64,000 nt of DNA, taken from Diacronema lutheri. Lineage: Eukaryota > Haptophyta > Pavlovophyceae > Pavlovales > Pavlovaceae. The stretch spans positions 372,001 through 436,000 of the forward strand of contig JAGTXO010000007.1 in the NCBI GenBank assembly GCA_019448385.1, given 5' to 3'. Position numbers and translations under genes: made by a program. Positions 35,844-47,097 of this stretch are shown here, piece by piece. Below the pieces are notes generated by a model. It had not been told where the DNA came from, made no database searches, and saw only the letters and a program-made list of their open reading frames with translations. Numbering within the stretch: the stretch's first letter is position 1; every line of letters begins with the position of its first letter.

Positions 35844-38134
35844 ATGGATGCGGGCGGCAACCTGACGTGCGCGGGGGCATGCGCCGAGCCTGGCTCAACG
35901 CTCGAGCAGTGCGTGCTTGGCTGCGCCCAGCCGAGCACGCTCAGCTTCGTCGACTTCATCGAGCCGCTCATCCTCGTCTGCCTGTCCGCGCTCGCCAGCG
36001 GGCTCACGCTCGGATTGATGTCGCTCGACACGACGGGCCTGCAGATCATTGTGGCGGGCGGCGAGGAGCCCGAGCGCTCGCAGGCTGAGAAGCTGCTTCC
36101 CCTGCGCAAGCGCGGCAACCAGCTGCTCTGCACGCTGCTCCTGACGAACACGCTCGTCAACTCGCGCCTTTCCATCTTCCTCGGCAGCATCACGAGCGGC
36201 ATCGTCGGCGGGCTCGTCGCGACCGGGCTCATCGTCATTTTCGGCGAGATCATCCCGCAGGCAACGTGCTCGCGCCACGCGCTGCTCGTCGGCGCGACCG
36301 TCGTCGAGCCGATGCGCCTCGTGATGGCGCTGCTCAGCCCGATCACGTGGCCGATCTCGAAGGTGCTCGACCGCGTGCTTGGCGACGAGATCACGAGCGG
36401 GCACACCAAGCGCGAGATTGAGCATCTGCTGCGCGTGCAGGACGTGAACGACGCGCGCGACACGCCCGCCGACGCGCGCTACGCTGACGCGCACGCGCAC
36501 AAGCGCTTCATCACGAGCACGGAGAAGAAACTTCTCGGCGGCGTCCTCGCGCTCTCGGAGAAGACGGCGCAGGACGTGATGACCGACTTTGAGAATATCT
36601 TCATGATCGAGTACAGCGCCAAGCTCGACTTCCGCTGCCTGCGCGAGATCTACCGCTCGGGCTACACGCGCGTGCCCGTGTGCGACCGCTCGCGCACCAA
36701 CCTGGTCGGCGTGCTCAATACCAAGGACCTCGTGCTCGTGGACGCGGACGACGAGCTGCCCGTGCGCGCACAAACACGGCCGCGCCGCGCGGCTGCGCCT
36801 TGGCGCGTGGCGCGCTGCGAACTGCGCGCGCTCAAGCTCGCACGCGCCGCGCTCGCGCCCGCGCGACGCCGCCGCGCGACGCCGCCGCGCACGCCCTCCG
36901 ACCGCCGTGTCTCGCGCAGGTGTCCGAGATCATGGGCGCGTGCGGTCGGCCCATCTTCACGGTGAGCCACAACACGCCGTTGGACAAGATGCTCAACACC
37001 TTCAAGATGTCACGCACGCATCTCGCCCTTGTCCAGCGCCTGCCCGAGGACGCAGCCGCGCTGCTGCCCACACCGCCGCCCGACGCGCTCAGTGACGCAG
37101 TCGCCGCGGCCGTGACCCTCGTCTCGTCGTCGCGCGAGCCCGGCGCGACGAGCGCGTCGGCACAGCACCAGGCGCACCCGCTCGCGCCCGCGCTCGCCGG
37201 CGTCGTCGGCCTTGACGTGACGCAGGCGTCGACCTCCGGCTCCGGGCTCAATATGGCCGAACCAATCGTGCTCGCATCGAGCGGCAACATGACCAACATC
37301 GTCGGCATCGTCACGCTCGAGGACGTGCTCGAGGAGCTACTGCAGGCGGAGATCGTCGACGAGAATGACTGCGTCGAGGACAACGTGACGTTCAAGGGCG
37401 TGGAGGGCCGACAGAAGGAGCTCGCCGACCGGCGCTTCGCCTTCCTCGACATGCTGCAGCACCAGCCGCGCTCATCGATGATGGCCACGTCGCTTGGGCC
37501 GGGCTTTGGCTCGGAGATCCGGATGACGCACACCGAGCTCGCCGCGGTCTGCTCGTTCCTCTCGGGCAATGCCGCGCAGTTCAGCGAGGACGTGCTCTCG
37601 CAGGAGATGCTTCTCACCTTGATCATGCAGTGCCGCGTGTGCGACGTGCTGCCCGGCACGCCCGCCGCGCTCATCTGCCGGCGCGCCTCGCCATGCAAGG
37701 TCGCATACCTCGTGCTGCAGGGCCGCGTGCGCGTCGTCGCGGGCGCGGAGGGCTTCAAGACCGAGTTTGGCCCGTGGACGCTTCTCGCCGCGCGCTCGCT
37801 CGAGGAGGAGGATTACAGCCCGGACTTCACCGCCACCGTCGTCGAGCACGCGCGGCTGCTGCTGCTGTCGAGCAACATGTACCGGCAGCTCGCGATGGCA
37901 GCCAAGGACATCAACAGCGCGAGCCGGATGATTAACATCGGGCGCGACGACGACGACGAAGAGCGGTCGGGCGACAACGAGGAGGGCGAGGAGGGCGGTG
38001 GCTCGGGCTTTGAGATGATGCGCATTAGCGCGGCGCGCCGGAAAGCGAGCGCCAGCGGACGGGCGGGCTCGAGCAATTCGCTTCTACGCAGCGCGACGCG
38101 CATCCTGTCCGACGACATGAGCAACGCCGTGTAG
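35844..38134 (+). CDS. CNNM/HlyC-type metal transporter (DUF21 + CBS + cNMP-like domain), 2 exons
   Basis: Exons 35844-36761 and 36920-38134 join in phase 0 over a 158-bp GT-AG intron to give 710 residues. A DUF21 membrane domain spans about 32-200 (ASGLTLGLMSLDTTGLQIIV; IVIFGEIIPQATCSRHALLV carries the conserved G-E-I-I-P-Q). A CBS pair follows (TAQDVMTDFENIFMI; MTNIVGIVTLEDVLEELL), interrupted by a low-complexity insert of about 75 residues. A C-terminal region (about 500-620) fits the cyclic-nucleotide-binding-like fold. CNNM/CorC proteins move Mg2+ or Co2+ out of cells or compartments. The intron lies between strands of the first CBS domain, and the tail is acidic then Ser/Arg-rich. Confidence 0.87.
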
Positions 38135-38169
38135 GCCCGCACGCGTGCCTGTGAGGGTGCACAAATTCA

Positions 38170-40237
<2,068 letters not shown>

Positions 40238-42766
40238 ATGCCGGGTGTGGTCGAGCCCGAGGCCAAGTACGTGCCCCCGCCGGACGGGCGCGAGTGGCTT
40301 GCGGCGGCGCGCAAGGAGGACTTCGCGACGTTGCGCCGCCTTTACGACAAGGCGGGCGCCGCGCTCGTCAACTATTGCGGCAAGGGCACGTCGTACGGCT
40401 TTGTCGGCAACTCGGCGCTGCACTGGGCGGCGGCCAAGAACAATACGGCGCTGATCAAGTGGCTGCTTTCGGTCGGCGCGCAGCTCGACGTTGGCAACGG
40501 CGACAATGCCACGCCACTCCACTCCGCTGCCTCCAACAACTCGCTCGCCGCCGCCGAGCTGCTGCTCGAGCGCGGCGCGGACTCGAGCAGACGCGACGGA
40601 CTCGACGAGACGCCGCGCGACGCCGCAACGCGGCGCGGCTTCAGCGCGCTCGCCAAGAAGTTTGACGCGCTTGCGGGCGCTGGCGCACTCCGCCGCGTCT
40701 GCGCCGAGCTGCTCGCCGCGCCCGAGGCGACCTGGACGATCAAGGACATGAAGAGCGCGCTCGAGCTGAGCGGCCATCCTGCCGAGGCCCAAGGGATCAC
40801 AGAGAAGGAGCAACTGCGCGAGCGCGCGCGCGCGGTCGTGCAAGCGTTCGCGCAGCCCGAGGGCTCAGCGTGGTACGCGCCGCCCTCCGCCGCGCCGCCC
40901 GGCGAGATGGGCGACGGGCACGCGGCCGGCTCTGCGCCGCGCGGCTCGGCTGCCGCGGCTGCGGGTGCTGGCGCGCCAGCCGCGCCAGCGCACGCGGCGC
41001 AGCCATGCGGAGGCGCCAGCAAGGGCGCGGGCAGAGCGAGGCGCAAGAAGAACCGAGGCGCCAAGCCGCGCCCCGCCGCCGACCAGTCGGACAGCGACGA
41101 CAACGGCCCACCGACGCCCGCAGGCGTGCACCACCCGCTCGCCGCTGGCCCGGCCGCCAGCCCGGCCGCGGACACGTCGATCGCTGCGAGCGCTGGTGCC
41201 GGTGCAGGCGCGGCACCACCCGTGGCTACGGCCGCGGGTGGTGCGGAGGGTGCGGAGGGTGCGGAGGATGCGGCGGCTCGCGCGCTCGCCGACGCGCACG
41301 CCGCGGCGTGCCGACTGCACGCTGCCGCCCTTTTCAATGACGATGACCTTCCCGCTGCGCACGTGCCCGCAAACGACCGGGTGGCGCGCGCGCCTGGCAG
41401 TGAGCACGATGGCGGGGGCCGTGAGAATGCGCTCGAGATCTTGCACGCCGTACCGCAGCCGGGCGACGACGGCGACGACGACGACGATGATGACGACGAC
41501 GAGTCGAACGACGGGACCACGGCGTCGAATGGCTCCGGCCGCGCGCGGCAGGTGGCGGCTGCTGCGAACGCCAAGGAGCAGGGGAACAGTGCCTTCTCGG
41601 CGGGAGACTACGTGAGTGCTGTCAAGTACTACACCGTCGCTCTGCGCCTCGACTCGCGCTCGCACGTGCTCTTTTCCAACCGATCGGCGTGTCACGCGGC
41701 GCTCGGCGATGGCGGCAAGGCGCTCGACGACGCAAGGCAGTGCGTGCGGCTTGACAGCAGTTGGGCAAAGGGGCATGGGCGCGTGGGCGCCGCGTTGCTG
41801 CTGCTCGGCAGGCCGCAGGCCGCGCTCGAAGCGTACGAGGCTGGGCTTACACTCGAGCCGGGCTCGGAGGGGCTGCGCAGGGGCGCAGGCGAGGCACGCG
41901 CCGCGCTCGACCGGGGCGCGGCCGGCGCGGCTGAGCTGGCGGCCGGCGCACCGGAGGGCGGCGCGCGGCGCGCAGGCGAAGGCGCGTGCAGCGCACACGC
42001 GCGACGGTCGTCTTCGCCGCCTCCGCCGCCGCTGCCGCAACGGCTCGACCACTTGCCCATTGATGCTCAGTGGATCGAACACAGTAAGAGCGGCTCAGTG
42101 AGCGGTCTGCGCGCGCTGCTCGCACAGTCACCGGCGCTGCTCACTGTGCTCTCAGTCAACTCGCTCGGTCACTCGGCGCTTCACTGGGCAGCCGCGCGCA
42201 ATCACTACCATGCCGCCGAGTGGCTGCTCGACCAGGGTATGCGCGCCGCCCAGTGCAACCGCGCGCGCACGCCACTGCCGCGCGCACCCCACTGCCGCGC
42301 GCACCCCACTGCCGCGCGCACCCCACTGCCGCGCGCACCCCACTGCCGCGCGCACCCCACTGCCGCGCGCCACGCGCAGCAGCGGAGGCGGCGCGCGCCT
42401 GTTCTCACGCGCCGCTCTTCGACTCACGCGCAGGGCTGGCGGCTGACGTGCGCAACAAGATGGGTGCCACGCCGCTTCACTCAGCAGTGGCGAACGGCTG
42501 TGCGGTGATCATTGAACTGCTCGCGCGGCGAGGCGCCGACATGACCGCGCGCGACGGCGCAGGCGAGGACGCGCGCGGCCTCGCGCTCAGGCGCGGCTAC
42601 CCGAGGTGCGGCGTGCGATGGGCAGAGCACCGCGCAAACGGTCGACGTGTCTGCGGCTGCGCCTGCTGAGCTCGCCGTGCGCACCGCTGGTGCCCTTCCG
42701 CGCTCGCTGCATCCCTCCACCCTCGGTGCCCTTTCCCGGCATGGGCTGTAATTCACGCCGCGCGTT

Positions 42767-42800
<34 letters not shown>

Positions 42801-43037
42801 CCCCGTTACACCCCGCCCCTCAGGATTGCCGAGCTGCTCGACAAGCTGGGCGGAACCGACCGACAACCGCAGCGAGCAGGCGCGCAACATCCGAGCGGCA
42901 GCGCGCGGGCCGATGCTGGCGAGACCAAGCCAGCCGTGGGGGGCTCTCGGCACACGCGCGAGAGCCTTCACCATCTGTCATACGAGCAGCTCATTGATCT
43001 CGTGCTCGAGCTGCAGCCAACTGCACGCTCAGGATAG
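40238..43037 (+). CDS. Ankyrin-TPR-ankyrin repeat protein (3 exons)
   Basis: Exons 40238-42236, 42434-42605 and 42824-43037 join with matching phases to give 794 residues. Ankyrin repeats at about 52-150 (GNSALHWAAAKNNTALIKWL; ATPLHSAASNNSLAAAELLL) are followed by low-complexity sequence and a run of Asp. Three TPR units come next at about 445-550 (AKEQGNSAFSAGDYVSAVKY; HVLFSNRSACHAALGDGGKA), as in HOP/STI1-type HSP90/70 co-chaperones. The last ankyrin repeats span both introns (GHSALHWAAARNHYHAAEWL; GATPLHSAVANGCAVIIELL). It is probably an adaptor or co-chaperone with unknown clients. Intron 1 holds a 17-bp tandem repeat and intron 2 a 32-base C run. It starts 70 bp from the divergent threonine synthase. 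Confidence 0.8.
42274..42372 (+). repeat. 17-bp tandem repeat inside an intron
   Basis: Unit ACTGCCGCGCGCACCCC, five exact copies (42274-42358) and a partial sixth, within intron 1 of the ankyrin-TPR gene. All reading frames through it stay open, which makes false ORFs. Confidence 0.9.
42768..42799 (+). repeat. 32-base C tract in ankyrin-TPR intron 2
   Basis: 32 consecutive C, ending 22 bases before the acceptor AG at 42822-42823; again in the transcript's polypyrimidine position. Confidence 0.95.
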
Positions 43038-43075
43038 GGTCACATTTGAGTTTTTCACTGCGCGCGCACTACGCA

Positions 43076-44119
43076 TCACTGCACGCCGAGGAAGCGCGCC
43101 CACAAGATCCACGTGAAGCCGCCAATGTAGTTGTTGCCCGTGCGCAGCACCGTCGAGAGCGCGCCCGTCGGCATCGGCAGCCGCGAGAAGACGGACGACT
43201 CGATCGCGTTCACGAGCTGGTAGCGCGTCGCGGAAGAGACGGCGACGAAAGAGCCGTAGGCGAGCGCAGTGCTCTTGATTGGCGCGAGCTGCACGTCCGG
43301 CCGTTGCCCCGTCAGCTTCTCGCGCGCCGCGACGAGGCTCTTGGTCGCCGTCGCGCCGAGCGTCGCGGACGCGACGCCGATGCTGCCAAACTGCGCCGCG
43401 TTCATCAAGTAGCAGCCGAGGCGTTGGGTGGGGGTGAAGGGGCCGGCCTGGAGGAAGCCGGCGGGCAGCTTGGCGAGCGCACGGCGCAGCGCGCCGGTCG
43501 GCGCGCCGCCGACCGCAGCGGCGGGCGAGAGCGCGACGACGAGAGCGATGTTGGTCGCGACGACGAGCGCGAGGTCGCACAGGATGAAGTCCGCCTCGGC
43601 GAGGAGGCGGCCTGCGCGCGCGCTGGCCTCGGCGATCATGGTGGTGCACAAGCCAACGCCCGTTTCCACACCGATGACCGTCGCGAGATGCGGGCTCGCG
43701 ATCAGCCGGTCGCGCAGGAAGGCGCCGGTCGACGCGAGCGCGCGCAGTGCCGGGTTCTGCAGCACGCGCGCATAGTTGCGCAGCTCGGCGAGGGAAAGGC
43801 GGCCCGCGGCGATGGCGGCCTGCACGTCCAACGGAAGCTCGTCGCGCGACAGCCCGCTGCGCGCGAGCACCTGCTCAACCGTACGGCCGTCGTCGCCGTC
43901 GCCGCGGTCGCCGCGCCCGCCTCCGCCCGAGTCGGACCTGCCTCCGCCGCCGCCGCCGCCAATGTCGCCGCCGTCGAGCGCGACGGCTCCGCCGGATACG
44001 AACATGCCGCGTCGGCGCACTGCCACGCGTGGCACGGCGGCTCGGCAGCTTCCCAGCCGGAAGGAGGACGACGCCGCGCCAAGGGCCGACGCGACGAGCA
44101 CGTGGATGATGACGCCCAT
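43076..44119 (-). CDS. RETICULATA-family plastid membrane protein (DUF3411)
   Basis: A 347-residue protein. Residues from about 110 match plant RETICULATA/RER proteins: LASPHLATVIGVETGVG-like entry, LLAEADFILCDLALVVATNI (compare A-D-F-x-x-x-L-x-x-D-x-V-V), AGPFTPTQRLGCYLMNAAQF, SSATRYQLVNAIESSVF and TGNNYIGGFTWILWARFLGV, close to the plant ending N-N-V-L-G-G-M-S-F-V-V-L-A-R-L-T-G. In plants these are plastid envelope proteins affecting leaf mesophyll and amino-acid supply. The start MGVIIHVLVASALGAASSSF looks like an ER signal followed by Phe, then Arg-rich sequence, as in bipartite import to a secondary plastid. Methionines further upstream are in frame but would bury the signal. The glycine-rich linker (about 50-70) is low complexity. 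Confidence 0.78.
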   Translation of the reverse strand: MGVIIHVLVASALGAASSSFRLGSCRAAVPRVAVRRRGMFVSGGAVALDGGDIGGGGGGGRSDSGGGGRGDRGDGDDGRTVEQVLARSGLSRDELPLDVQAAIAAGRLSLAELRNYARVLQNPALRALASTGAFLRDRLIASPHLATVIGVETGVGLCTTMIAEASARAGRLLAEADFILCDLALVVATNIALVVALSPAAAVGGAPTGALRRALAKLPAGFLQAGPFTPTQRLGCYLMNAAQFGSIGVASATLGATATKSLVAAREKLTGQRPDVQLAPIKSTALAYGSFVAVSSATRYQLVNAIESSVFSRLPMPTGALSTVLRTGNNYIGGFTWILWARFLGVQ

Positions 44120-44206
44120 GTCGCCAAAGTGCCCGTTCACGTGCGGATTTCGTCCGGTTTTGGCGTGCGTCCTCATGGGCATGGCGGCCGGGCCGAATCG
44201 AGCGGA

Positions 44207-45280
44207 ATGAGCAGCGCGTGCTTCTGCGTAGTGCTCCTGGCCCTCGCGGCCGCGGCGGTGGTGCTGTTTGGGCTGGCCGCGGCGACAGGGGTCGTACTCG
44301 ACGTCTCGCCCTCGTCGTCTCTCTACGCGCGCTACGCGCATCGCGGCATTGTGCTCGTCGGCGAGGGCTGCTACGTGCCGGTCGCGTTCGCAACAGCGAC
44401 GCTCCTCGCGCAGCACCTCAACGCGAGCGTGTCACTCTTCACGAACAAGGAAGGGATTGCGATGACATCCGCGCTCGCCACTCACTTTGGCCACTTCCCG
44501 TACGACACGCTCATCGATGCGACCGCGATCATCAGCCGGCACGGCGGCAGCGTGCGCGGCGCGGCGCTGCAGCAGCTGAGCGTCGATCCGCGCTGCGCGT
44601 TCCGGCTGCAGAAGATTCTGACGATTGGCCGCTCACCGTACGAGCACACCATCTTCATGGACGCCGACGCGTTCCCGTGCTCCTCGCGCATCGAGCGCCT
44701 GTTCGAGCTGCACGACCTCTCGGGCGCCGATGCGGTACTCATGCCCGAGAACAAGCACACGGGCGGCTTCAATTCGGGCTTCATGTCGGTGAAGAGCACA
44801 CCGGCATGGCGCACGCTCACCGTGCGCTGGCACGACCGCGTCGCCCACTCGTGCCAGCACCGGCGTCACACCAACGCCGTCGGCAGCGTGCTTGACCAGC
44901 CTGACCTGCTTGCGCAGATCCAGCAGATGGGCTCCGCGCTCAAAGTTCTGCCGATGCCCTACGAGCTGCAGGCGTGCCGTCCGGAGATGTGGAAGCGCGG
45001 CGGCGACGCCGACTACTTTGAGCAGCACGGGCTCACGCCCAACGCGTCGATTATCGAGCATCCGCCCTGCCCGGTCGCACACGTGAATCCGTTCAAGGCC
45101 CCGTGGCTCCTTCTGCGGCGCGTCGACAAGTTTTGCGACACGCGCGGCCTCGGCAAGGTCTCGTCGCTGGTCTACCGCACGCTGAAGGCGGGCCTCGCCT
45201 TCAACCGTACCGATCTGGGCATCACGCGCGAGCGGGCCGAGTGGTGCTGGACTCACATCCGGCGCGGCATCAAGCAGTAA
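44207..45280 (+). CDS. Type II membrane glycosyltransferase-like protein
   Basis: A 357-residue protein with one N-terminal membrane anchor (residues about 5-30) and a lumenal catalytic domain. HTIFMDADAFPCSSRIERLF contains the D-x-D motif (Asp152-Ala-Asp154) of GT-A enzymes using a nucleotide sugar and Mn2+. KHTGGFNSGFMSVKSTPAW is the N-S-G-x-x acceptor-side loop, and VGSVLDQPDLLAQIQ lies in a typical downstream position. It probably works in the Golgi on glycans; donor and acceptor are unknown. It starts 87 bp from the divergent RETICULATA gene. Confidence 0.7.
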   Translation: MSSACFCVVLLALAAAAVVLFGLAAATGVVLDVSPSSSLYARYAHRGIVLVGEGCYVPVAFATATLLAQHLNASVSLFTNKEGIAMTSALATHFGHFPYDTLIDATAIISRHGGSVRGAALQQLSVDPRCAFRLQKILTIGRSPYEHTIFMDADAFPCSSRIERLFELHDLSGADAVLMPENKHTGGFNSGFMSVKSTPAWRTLTVRWHDRVAHSCQHRRHTNAVGSVLDQPDLLAQIQQMGSALKVLPMPYELQACRPEMWKRGGDADYFEQHGLTPNASIIEHPPCPVAHVNPFKAPWLLLRRVDKFCDTRGLGKVSSLVYRTLKAGLAFNRTDLGITRERAEWCWTHIRRGIKQ

Positions 45281-45377
45281 ATGAGTCACGCTTGGGGCCG
45301 CGGCCAACAGCTGCAGGTCTGTCGCACCGCACCTTCAGCGCCGTGACCGCTCGCGCTCAGTTGCTGACCGCTCGCAC

Positions 45378-47048
45378 TCAGTTGCGCAGCACCGTCGCCA
45401 TGATGTGCCGGAAAGGCGATGCGGCGGGCGCGAGATCGTCAGGCGCGACCCGCCGCGCCGCCGCGCCGGTCGCCGCGCTCTCGGGGCTGTGGAGCGCAGC
45501 GTCTTCGAGCGCGAGTGGCCGCACCGTCCGCTCGTGCGCTCCCGACGCGCGACGCGATGCGGGCAGAACACCAACAGCGCCGTGGTGAGCGGAGGGTTGC
45601 TTGGTGGCAACGGGCGGTGCGGGCGTGGCGGCGCGCGCGTTCGCACCCAACTCTCCCATCGGCATCAGCGCGCCTCGCCGCGGGGCCGCCTTCGCGTGCG
45701 ATTGCGCGGCCGGCGTGGCGGCGCGCGCCTTGTGGGAGGCGTTGTGCGGTGTAGGCGCGCGGAGCGCGAGCGTGGCGGCCTCAGCGCGCGCGCGCAGCTC
45801 GCACAGTCGCTCGGCGGCGCGTTGGACGAACAGCTGCTCCGCCTCCAGCTGGACGGAAGCGCCGTCGATCGCCGCGCACGCGGCGCTCAGCGCGCCGAGC
45901 GCGCGCGCGCGCGAGGCGGCGTAAGCGTCAGCGGCCGGGCGATCGGCGCGCGCTTCATCCGCCGCGCGTGCTGCGCCGAGCGTCGCGTCCACAAGCTGCA
46001 CGCCGAGCTGCTCCGCGCCGTCGAGCGCATCGTCGATGGCGCGCCACGCCGAGCGCACGAGCACCGCGCCCGCCGCGCCCGCCGCGCCGCCCCGCTCGGC
46101 CGCCCCGTGCTCGCGCATCTCGTGCGCGAGCGTCGATGCGTCGGCGCGCAGCCGCACGGCCTCGGCCTCGGTGCGCGCGGCGGCCTCGTCGGCGTCGCGC
46201 CGCGTGCGCGCGGCCACCTCACGCCGCTCGCGCAGCCGCTCGACCTGCTCGCGCAGCTCCCGCGTCGCCGAGTGGCCGACGGCGGCGCGTGTCTGCGCGC
46301 GCGCTGCCTCGTCCTCGTCCGCGTCGGCCGCGCGCTGCTCGACGTCGATGCGTTGGCGGAGCGCGGCGGCCTCCTCGTCCGCACGGTCGAGATCGACGCG
46401 CGCCTGCTGCGCCGCCGCGCGCGCGCGCGTGATCGCGCTCGCGCGATCGTTCTCCGCCTCGCGCAGCTGCGCGGCGCGCAGCTGCAGCTCGTGCGTCGCG
46501 TCGAGGGCAGCTTGCCGCTCGGCGGAGAGCGCGTCGAGCTCGGCCTCGACCTGGGCGGCGCGCGCGTGCGCGTGTGCCGCCTCGCTCTCCGCCGCGCTCA
46601 GCAGCTGCGCCGCATCCTGCCGCTCAGCGCGCGCCTCGTCGAGCGCGCGCAGCAGCTCGGCGGTGATGCGGTGGTACTCGCGCGCCTGCGCCTGCCGGTC
46701 GCGGATGGCCACGTGCAGCTCGCGCACGGCGGCCTCCTCGCGGCGGACATCGAGACGTGCGCGCTCGACGGACCGGACCGCATCTCGCATCCCGTCCGTT
46801 GAGCGCGCGAGCTGATGCGCGAGCGGCGCGGGGACCGGTGGCGCGTCGCCGGACGGATGGGCGCACGTGCCGCCCGCCTGCCGCTCGCTGCCGCGCGCGA
46901 GGTGCGCGCTGAGCGGCACGTAGCGGTCGAAGGGTGGCACGACGCCCCCGAGCGAACTCATACGCCGCTGCGCCGAATACAGCGTCGCCGCCGGCCCGTG
47001 CAGCTTGTCCAGCGCCAACGTCCAAGGTTCCCCACCGCCGCTCGCCAT
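45378..47048 (-). CDS. Long coiled-coil protein, unknown
   Basis: A 556-residue protein. Residues about 80-300 and 390-425 are almost continuous coiled coil rich in Ala, Arg and Glu with heptad Leu/Ala (for example ELHVAIRDRQAQAREYHRIT, ELLRALDEARAERQDAAQLL). The N-terminal 80 residues (DKLHGPAATLYSAQRRMSSL) and the Pro/Ser-rich tail are not recognised. It could be a cytoskeletal, centrosomal or flagellar structural protein. Its ATG shares the palindrome CATG with an ATG of the divergent TPP enzyme; a second in-frame Met (residue 30) would leave more room for a promoter. Confidence 0.55.
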   Translation of the reverse strand: MASGGGEPWTLALDKLHGPAATLYSAQRRMSSLGGVVPPFDRYVPLSAHLARGSERQAGGTCAHPSGDAPPVPAPLAHQLARSTDGMRDAVRSVERARLDVRREEAAVRELHVAIRDRQAQAREYHRITAELLRALDEARAERQDAAQLLSAAESEAAHAHARAAQVEAELDALSAERQAALDATHELQLRAAQLREAENDRASAITRARAAAQQARVDLDRADEEAAALRQRIDVEQRAADADEDEAARAQTRAAVGHSATRELREQVERLRERREVAARTRRDADEAAARTEAEAVRLRADASTLAHEMREHGAAERGGAAGAAGAVLVRSAWRAIDDALDGAEQLGVQLVDATLGAARAADEARADRPAADAYAASRARALGALSAACAAIDGASVQLEAEQLFVQRAAERLCELRARAEAATLALRAPTPHNASHKARAATPAAQSHAKAAPRRGALMPMGELGANARAATPAPPVATKQPSAHHGAVGVLPASRRASGAHERTVRPLALEDAALHSPESAATGAAARRVAPDDLAPAASPFRHIMATVLRN

Positions 47049-47097
47049 GCCCCGCGTTCAAAAGGCCACTCTGGCGCCAAGGCCGTGGGCGCCAAGC
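47049..47097. promoter_or_regulatory. Putative bidirectional promoter with GTTCAAAAGG
   Basis: Only 49 bp separate the starts of the coiled-coil and TPP-enzyme genes. GTTCAAAAGG lies near 47057. The same kind of TTCAAA core occurs in the divergent gaps near 14264, 40203 and 57103, so it may be a core promoter element. This is inference from four gaps. Confidence 0.35.

Noticed and set aside
42237-42433. Coding repeat in the ankyrin-TPR protein
   Set aside because: The 17-bp repeat lies between a good GT donor and AG acceptor whose removal restores ankyrin repeats in phase.
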